Positions 7,119 to 11,044 of a stretch of 11,044 nt of DNA are shown here, piece by piece. The notes under the pieces are model-generated. The model saw only the letters and a list, made by a program, of their open reading frames with translations, made no database searches and was not told the DNA's origin. The stretch lies in NCBI GenBank assembly GCA_016875155.1, contig VGSD01000053.1, positions 1 through 11,044 of the forward strand, in the 5' to 3' direction. Position numbers and translations under genes: made by a program. Numbering within the stretch: position 1 is the stretch's first letter; every line of letters starts with the position of its first letter. The stretch comes from Deltaproteobacteria bacterium. GTDB taxonomy: Bacteria; Desulfobacterota; BSN033; UBA1163.

Positions 7119-7344
7119 ATAGCTCGTGGCGAATAGCTGATAGAATAGAGCTTGTTAGCTAGTGTAGTGTTACAGTATCGACTTTACAATTGTCATAGTT
7201 TTATTTGAAGCTAAAATCTATAGTGAATACAATCAAATACAATTTAAACCAGAATGACAACACTGTTAAGTTATGACTGAAACACTACACTGGCATTACA
7301 CTCATTCCATTGCTGTAAGCCATGAGCTATGAACCATAAGCTAT
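7119..7344. mobile_element. MITE-like nested imperfect palindrome between livK and the second corrinoid gene
   Basis: The inner ends 7161-7176 and 7276-7291 are inverted copies matching at 15 of 16 positions. The symmetry continues inward with gaps; TTGTCAT (7190-7196) mirrors ATGACAA (7254-7260). Outside, paired ATAGCT words (7119, 7133) mirror AGCTAT words (7325, 7339) with the same 14-bp spacing and a common centre at 7231.5. Short size, long inverted ends, AT-rich core and no coding capacity suggest a MITE or foldback element. No target duplication could be defined. It could instead be an RNA-level hairpin ending the liv transcript. Confidence 0.55.
7205..7233 (+). promoter_or_regulatory. 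Possible promoter for the corrinoid-methyltransferase operon
   Basis: TTGAAG (7205-7210, four of six) is followed after exactly 17 bases by TACAAT (7228-7233, five of six). It lies at the centre of the palindromic element and points toward the gene at 7367, giving a leader of about 125 bases. A second TACAAT occurs ten bases later. The surroundings are AT-rich, so chance is possible. Confidence 0.35.
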
Positions 7345-7366
7345 AAACAGAGAGCGGAGGTTTAGG

Positions 7367-7996
7367 ATGAACGGAAAATTGATTCAGCTCATGGCAGATC
7401 TGAAGGAAAAAGAAACTATCGCCATGGTCAAAGAGTTAATTGATGGAGGCATTGATCCCATGGTGATCTTGAATGATGCGAGCTCGGCTATGGCAATAGT
7501 GGGAAAACGGTTTGAAACGGGTGAGTACTTTATCCCTGACCTGGTGTTTTCAGGCGAGATTCTCAAAAGTATCTCGGAAATTGTTAAACCCCTTCTCGAA
7601 AAGGGAGAGGCAAGCACAAAGAAGGGCAAGGTCTTGATCGGCACTGTTGCCGGAGACATCCATGACATCGGGAAGGACATCGTTACCTTTATGCTCGATG
7701 TGAGCGGATATAACGTACTCGACGTCGGGATTGACGTACCGGCCCCAATATTCGTGGAAAAGATCAAGGAATTTCAGCCCCAGGTTTTAGGGTTGAGCGG
7801 TTTCCTCACCCTTGCTTTCGACTCTATGAAAAAAACCGTTGAGGCTCTCGAACAAGCGGGGCTCCGCGATGGGCTCAAGATCATGATCGGTGGAGGTCAG
7901 ATTGACGATGAGGTTTGCAAATACGCCCGAGCGGATGCCTACGGAAAGGATGCCATGGTAGCCGTTAATCTTTGCAGACAATGGATAGGAGATTAA
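7367..7996 (+). CDS. Corrinoid (methylcobalamin-carrying) protein, second paralogue
   Basis: A 209-residue corrinoid carrier of the size usual for MtaC, MtbC and MtvC-type proteins. Residues about 3-80 are the helical cap domain, and about 88-205 the cobalamin-binding domain. The cobalt-ligand motif is DIHDIG (D97, H99, G102), followed by S144-G-F and GGG (175-177). The usual S-x-L motif has Phe in the third place. It is recognisably a paralogue of the protein encoded at 659-1351 (shared layout through the cap domain, the GDIH motif and GVDVP/GIDVP) but far from identical. GGAGG at 7356-7360 lies six bases before the ATG. The next gene starts two bases after the stop, so the pair should be made together: this protein carries the methyl group released by that methyltransferase. 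Confidence 0.95.
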   Translation: MNGKLIQLMADLKEKETIAMVKELIDGGIDPMVILNDASSAMAIVGKRFETGEYFIPDLVFSGEILKSISEIVKPLLEKGEASTKKGKVLIGTVAGDIHDIGKDIVTFMLDVSGYNVLDVGIDVPAPIFVEKIKEFQPQVLGLSGFLTLAFDSMKKTVEALEQAGLRDGLKIMIGGGQIDDEVCKYARADAYGKDAMVAVNLCRQWIGD

Positions 7997-7998
7997 CT

Positions 7999-9249
7999 AT
8001 GGCCAAAACATCTGAAAAGCTTTACAGGGATAGGGAAAAGAGAGTTATGGATGCTATCGCCCTGCGGGTTCCTGATAGGATTCCTATTGAGGTACTTTTC
8101 GGTTTTTTCCCTGCAAAATATTCTGGCATGACTATAGAAGAAGTAATGTACGACCCAGAAAAGTTGTTACAAGCTCAAATGAAAACGCTCTTGGAGTTCC
8201 AACCAGATATGGAACAAAACCCTTTCGGCATCCGTTTCCTCGGGCCTATACTGGGGGTTCTTGATTTTAAGCAGTTGAAATGGGCCGGACATGGTGTTCC
8301 CGTTGACCTTACCTATCAGTTTGTTGAAGGAGAGTACATGAAAGCAGATGAATATGACCACTTTCTATTAGACCCATCTGACTTCATGATGAGGAGATAT
8401 TGGCCACGCATTTGTGGCTCCTTGAAAGGACTCGAAAAACTTACTCCTATTCACAGTATCATCACCTACTATATGGGTATACCCTTCGGGTTTGCTCCAT
8501 TCAGCTTTCCAGACGTCATAGAAGCCTTAGAGGCCCTCAAAAAGGCAGGCCAAGAATCGATGCGAATTGCGACATACTCCCGCGCTTTCACAGAGAAAGC
8601 GAAAGAGGCAGGATTCCCGATGCAGTTCGGTGCTTTTACTCAAGCTCCATTTGACACGCTGGGTGATTTCTTCAGAGGAACAAAGGAGATTATGTTGGAT
8701 ATGTACAGGAGACCGGACACTCTTATTAAGGCCTGCGAAAAATTACTGCCTTTTATGTTTGAAATCGCTGTAAACGCAACGAAAGTCTCAGGAAATCCAC
8801 GTGTATTCATCCCGATTCACAAAGGTCTTGATACCTTCATGTCCATAGAGCAGTTTAGAAAATTCTACTGGCCGACACTCCGGGAGCTGATGGTGGCCCT
8901 GATCAATGAAGGATTAAACCCATGCCCTTTATGGGAAGGAGATTGTACCACTAGACTGGAGATTATTAAGGATATTCCAGCAGGAAAAGCCTGCTATGCT
9001 TTCGAAGCGACCGACATGGTTAAGGCGAAGGAAGTGCTTCGCGATACCGTTTGCATCAGGGGCAATATTCCCCTATCCTTGCTCGCAATAAAAACGCCGG
9101 ACGAGGTGCGGACTTACTGTAAAAACTTGATTGACAGTGTTGGAAAAAACGGCGGATACATTATGGACGCGTCGACAGGGTTAGATGATGCAAAGCCTGA
9201 AAATGTCAGGGCAATGTTTGATTTTACTAGAGAATATGGCGTTTATTAA
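7999..9249 (+). CDS. UroD-superfamily methyltransferase I (substrate:corrinoid methyltransferase candidate)
   Basis: A 416-residue protein of the uroporphyrinogen-decarboxylase superfamily, the long form found beside corrinoid genes in anaerobes. Landmarks are PDRIPIEV near the start, IHKGLDTFMS (H274), the stretch LNPCPLWEGDCTTRLE (C309, E313, D315, C316), and CIRGNIPLSLL (C352) before the closing DDAKPENVRAM. The His-x-Cys of MtaA is absent; C309, E313, D315, C316 and C352 are the visible candidates for a different metal site. The likely role, by analogy with O-demethylase components such as MtvB, is to move a methyl group from the substrate to the Co(I) corrinoid encoded just upstream. The start is ATG 7999, two bases after the corrinoid stop, with TAGGAGA six bases upstream; an in-frame TTG at 7972 would overlap the previous gene and has no such site. 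The substrate is unknown. Confidence 0.88.
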   Translation: MAKTSEKLYRDREKRVMDAIALRVPDRIPIEVLFGFFPAKYSGMTIEEVMYDPEKLLQAQMKTLLEFQPDMEQNPFGIRFLGPILGVLDFKQLKWAGHGVPVDLTYQFVEGEYMKADEYDHFLLDPSDFMMRRYWPRICGSLKGLEKLTPIHSIITYYMGIPFGFAPFSFPDVIEALEALKKAGQESMRIATYSRAFTEKAKEAGFPMQFGAFTQAPFDTLGDFFRGTKEIMLDMYRRPDTLIKACEKLLPFMFEIAVNATKVSGNPRVFIPIHKGLDTFMSIEQFRKFYWPTLRELMVALINEGLNPCPLWEGDCTTRLEIIKDIPAGKACYAFEATDMVKAKEVLRDTVCIRGNIPLSLLAIKTPDEVRTYCKNLIDSVGKNGGYIMDASTGLDDAKPENVRAMFDFTREYGVY

Positions 9250-9277
9250 TGGTTTTTAAATTGAACAGGAAGGTGAA

Positions 9278-10123
9278 ATGGGGACCCTTGTATCAAGTGC
9301 TACGAAAGAGGTGATTATCGGTGATGGGAATCCCACTGTTCTGATTGGTGAGCGAATCAATCCTGCCGGTAGAAAGAAACTTCAGGAAGCTTTGAAAAAA
9401 GGAGACCTGGAGATTGTTCAAAAGGAAGCCGTATCCCAGGCCGAAGCTGGTGCAGACATTCTTGATATCAGCGTGGGGACATTTGGCGTCGATGAAGTAG
9501 AATTACTCCCTCGGGTAGTTCAATTATTAATTGAAACGGTTGACCTCCCCCTTTGCATTGATAGTGCCTATCCGGAAACCATTGAGGCGGCGCTCAAAGT
9601 CTATAAAGGGAAAGCCCTCATCAATTCGGTTACTGCAGAAGAACATTCCTTAGCCAAGGTACTCCCTCTGGTTAAGGATTATGGTGCGGCTGTAATCGGT
9701 TTGTTACAAGACGACGAGGGTATCCCAAAAAATTCAGAACAGCGATTGACTATTGCTAGAAAATTGGTGGAACGAATTGAAGCGGCTGGAATTCCGCAAA
9801 ATGATCTCATCATTGATTGCTTATCATTTGCAGTAGGCGCCGCCCCCGAGTCCGGCCCAGCAGTCATCGAAGCAATTCGAAAGATAAAGGTCGAATTGGG
9901 AGTGAACATGACTCTGGGGGCAAGCAATGTCTCTTTTGGTCTGCCTGATCGCCAATTGCTTAATAGGGCCTTTGTTGCTATGGCTATTGCATCGGGGGTG
10001 TCCTGTCTCATTGTGGATGTGTTCAAAGTACGTCCAGCCGTTTTGGCTTCTGACCTGATCTTGGGTCGTGATAAATACGGGAGACGTTATACAGAAGCTT
10101 ACAGGCAGCGGCAGAAATTGTGA
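9278..10123 (+). CDS. Methyltetrahydrofolate:corrinoid methyltransferase (methyltransferase II; AcsE/MetH pterin-binding family)
   Basis: A 281-residue pterin-binding TIM barrel of the AcsE, MtvA and MetH-folate family. It should move the methyl group between a corrinoid protein and tetrahydrofolate, feeding the Wood-Ljungdahl or one-carbon pathway. The family residues are all visible: GERINPAG (24-31), DISVG (63-67, usually DxNxG), CIDS with D95, INS with N116, IIDCLSF with D180, and GASNVSFGLP with N217, the Asn that moves to help protonate the pterin in AcsE. The following LLNRAFVAMAIASG is also typical. AGGAAGGT lies just before the ATG, and the gap to the preceding methyltransferase is 28 bp, so 7367-10123 reads as one operon: carrier, methyltransferase I, methyltransferase II. 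A dihydropteroate synthase is excluded by these motifs and the context. Confidence 0.93.
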   Translation: MGTLVSSATKEVIIGDGNPTVLIGERINPAGRKKLQEALKKGDLEIVQKEAVSQAEAGADILDISVGTFGVDEVELLPRVVQLLIETVDLPLCIDSAYPETIEAALKVYKGKALINSVTAEEHSLAKVLPLVKDYGAAVIGLLQDDEGIPKNSEQRLTIARKLVERIEAAGIPQNDLIIDCLSFAVGAAPESGPAVIEAIRKIKVELGVNMTLGASNVSFGLPDRQLLNRAFVAMAIASGVSCLIVDVFKVRPAVLASDLILGRDKYGRRYTEAYRQRQKL

Positions 10124-10353
10124 TAAGAATACAAAAGGAAATTCGTAGTGTTATAAACAGAAAGGATCAGATTTATCTAATTCATCGCGATAAGGAACTA
10201 TGGATTGATTTCATTTCCATTTGACCATTTCCAGTGAGGTATGGAGGACTCCGAAGATAGATGAGGAGAAGTTGTACACTGTGACAAGGCATCGGGAAGG
10301 GATCCAGGAAAAGAAGCCTGTCCCCTTATAATTTTAATGTGTAAAATCTGCTA
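10124..10353. other. Intergenic stretch without a recognisable gene
   Basis: There is no convincing reading frame with a start and ribosome site. A 40-codon frame open to TAA at 10328-10330 lacks an ATG and resembles nothing known to me. The segment 10307-10328 contains CCTGTCCCCTTAT; its reverse, ATAAGGGGACAGG, resembles the short palindromic (REP-type) units often found near Y1-transposase genes, but only one copy is here. No strong terminator was found after 10123. Confidence 0.4.
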
Positions 10354-10560
10354 TCATGTTCCTTTTATTTTTTCTTTTAGAATGGGTATGACATTTTGGA
10401 AATCGTCCACGATGCCATAATCGGCGACTCCGAAGATGGGGGCGCGAGGGTCTTTATTGATGGCGATGATCGTGTCAGAACTCTGCATGGCAGTGACGTG
10501 CTGAAAGGCGCCGCTGATGCCGATGGCAAGATAGATTTTCGGCTTTACGGTTTTTCCGGA
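10354..10560 (-). pseudogene. etfA: 3' remnant of an electron transfer flavoprotein alpha-subunit gene (etfA)
   Basis: Read on the minus strand, 10560 to 10354 gives 68 residues and a TGA stop that match the C-terminal FAD-binding end of Etf[18 protein letters not shown], then FQH, then [20 protein letters not shown], then [13 protein letters not shown] complete EtfA has more than 300 residues. Just upstream (10564-10566) the frame meets a stop, and no frame beyond it continues the EtfA sequence, so similarity ends sharply near 10560. Within the remnant the pattern is well kept ([16 protein letters not shown]), with deviations such as Phe before QH and Ala where the family usually has Gly after QHxx. 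There is no start codon or ribosome site in a fitting place. It is best seen as a rearrangement scar. Confidence 0.85.
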
Positions 10561-10706
10561 GATTCATTGATGAAAAGGATGAAAGATCTTGCATTTAAAT
10601 TTATACGTTTGTAAGATGTCTGTTAGTGCCCTCTTGGGGGTTTTATCGATCTTAAAATTCCTTTATGTGATTACCTAAAAGTCAAACTGATTCACTATCA
10701 GGGAAA
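10561..10706. other. AT-rich leader of the MtaA-like methyltransferase gene
   Basis: The stretch between the etfA scar and the methyltransferase start. TTGCAT (10589-10594) followed after 17 bases by TAAGAT (10612-10617) is a weak promoter match. GCCCTCTTGGGGGTTTT near 10627-10643 has only a three-pair stem, too weak to call a terminator. The ribosome site before 10707 is poor (CAGGG). Confidence 0.25.
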
Positions 10707-11044
10707 ATGGATCATTCGGTCGATATTGTCAAAAGGGCCTTTGGACATCGGTCTTTAGATCGCCTTCCAAGAGGGGAACTATGGCTGGGAACAGATCTTT
10801 TCCATAAGGTCAACCTCGAAGACAACCTAAAAGGTCACCTCACCCTTATCAATCGTTTGGATCAAAATATCCTTTGTCTTCCTATATCCAATAACTTACC
10901 CATAAACAAAAACCTCGGCTACAGATATTTCAATTTACAAGAACTTGAGGATGTCTCAATGGTGAGAGATCTTTTTTTAATGGTGTTAATCGATGGTCCC
11001 TTTCAGAGGCTTGTAGAAAAGAAGGGTTTAACGAAAATCCTAAC
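10707..11044 (+). CDS. MtaA/UroD-like methyltransferase, 5' part (continues at 1-692 across the circular join)
   Basis: The N-terminal 112 codons of the gene that ends at 692. The ATG at 10707 opens with MDHSVDIVKRAFGHRSLDRLPRGELWLG, the usual beginning of this UroD-type branch: a helix with RAF/RAL, then DRxPRGELW. The frame stays open to the window end, and codons 71 onward repeat those at 1-127. Joined, the gene is 903 bp including the stop. The in-frame stop upstream is at 10668-10670, with no better start between. The ribosome site is weak (CAGGG, a few bases before ATG). This part forms the N-terminal barrel edge; the zinc ligands lie in the other part. Confidence 0.85.
   Translation, partial: MDHSVDIVKRAFGHRSLDRLPRGELWLGTDLFHKVNLEDNLKGHLTLINRLDQNILCLPISNNLPINKNLGYRYFNLQELEDVSMVRDLFLMVLIDGPFQRLVEKKGLTKIL
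10918..11044. repeat. Right copy of 127-bp terminal direct repeat
   Basis: Identical to bases 1-127. Overlaying the copies closes the sequence into a 10,917-bp unit and restores the methyltransferase gene. Confidence 0.95.

Noticed and set aside
7110..7366. Cobalamin riboswitch before the corrinoid gene
   Set aside because: The B12-box and multi-stem layout were not seen; the region is better described by its long inverted repeats.
10247..10437. Exact 12-bp direct repeat GACTCCGAAGAT at 10247-10258 and 10426-10437, suggesting a second etfA copy
   Set aside because: The sequence around the first copy has no further EtfA similarity, and a 12-base match somewhere in 11 kb is expected by chance.
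10396..10614. Plus-strand 72-codon open frame as a small hypothetical protein
   Set aside because: It lies opposite the etfA remnant, whose minus-strand translation matches EtfA clearly; the plus frame has no ribosome site and is explained as its shadow.
10621..10645. Rho-independent terminator at the GCCC...GGGGG TTTT sequence
   Set aside because: Only three consecutive pairs can form around the TCTT loop, too weak to support the call.
1..11044. CRISPR array, tRNA or rRNA genes, phage or plasmid replication genes
   Set aside because: No regularly spaced repeats, no tRNA-like cloverleaf and no replication, integrase or structural phage proteins were recognised in any frame.

Overview
The window looks like a piece of an anaerobic bacterium that lives partly on methyl groups. 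It carries corrinoid (B12-binding) proteins, methyltransferases of the uroporphyrinogen-decarboxylase (UroD/MtaA) superfamily, a methyl-tetrahydrofolate methyltransferase and a complete branched-chain-amino-acid-type ABC importer. There are no archaeal signals. The combination suits acetogens, syntrophs and sulfate reducers (Desulfobacterota or clostridial lineages), but the lineage is an inference.

The first and last 127 bases are identical. The sequence therefore closes on itself, giving a unit of 10,917 bp, and one methyltransferase gene split by the ends becomes a complete 300-codon gene (10707 through the join to 692). This suggests a circular contig or one unit of a tandem array. No replication, partition, mobilisation or recombinase gene is present, so an autonomous plasmid is not supported.

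Layout: (1) 10707-11044 plus 1-692, plus strand: MtaA-like methyltransferase. (2) 2128-659, minus strand: a GntR/UTRA regulator followed by a corrinoid protein, the latter overlapping tail-to-tail with the methyltransferase. (3) 2129-2437: AT-rich divergent control region with a strong dyad before the regulator and a sigma70-like promoter facing the transporter. (4) 2438-7109: livH, livM, livG, livF and a periplasmic binding protein. (5) 7110-7366: a nested imperfect palindrome of about 226 bp, MITE-like, with a possible promoter at its centre. (6) 7367-10123: corrinoid protein, long UroD-type methyltransferase, and methyl-THF:corrinoid methyltransferase. (7) 10124-10706: non-coding DNA holding the last 68 codons of an electron-transfer-flavoprotein alpha gene (etfA) on the minus strand, cut off abruptly at its 5' side.

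Proposed working: a small methylated substrate is imported by the Liv-type transporter. A UroD-type methyltransferase I moves its methyl group to Co(I) of a corrinoid protein, and the AcsE/MtrH-like methyltransferase II passes it to tetrahydrofolate. The GntR protein probably senses the substrate or a product. Methoxylated aromatics are the best-known substrates of this enzyme class in bacteria, but the sequence does not identify the substrate. No corrinoid reductive activator is encoded here, so it must come from elsewhere.
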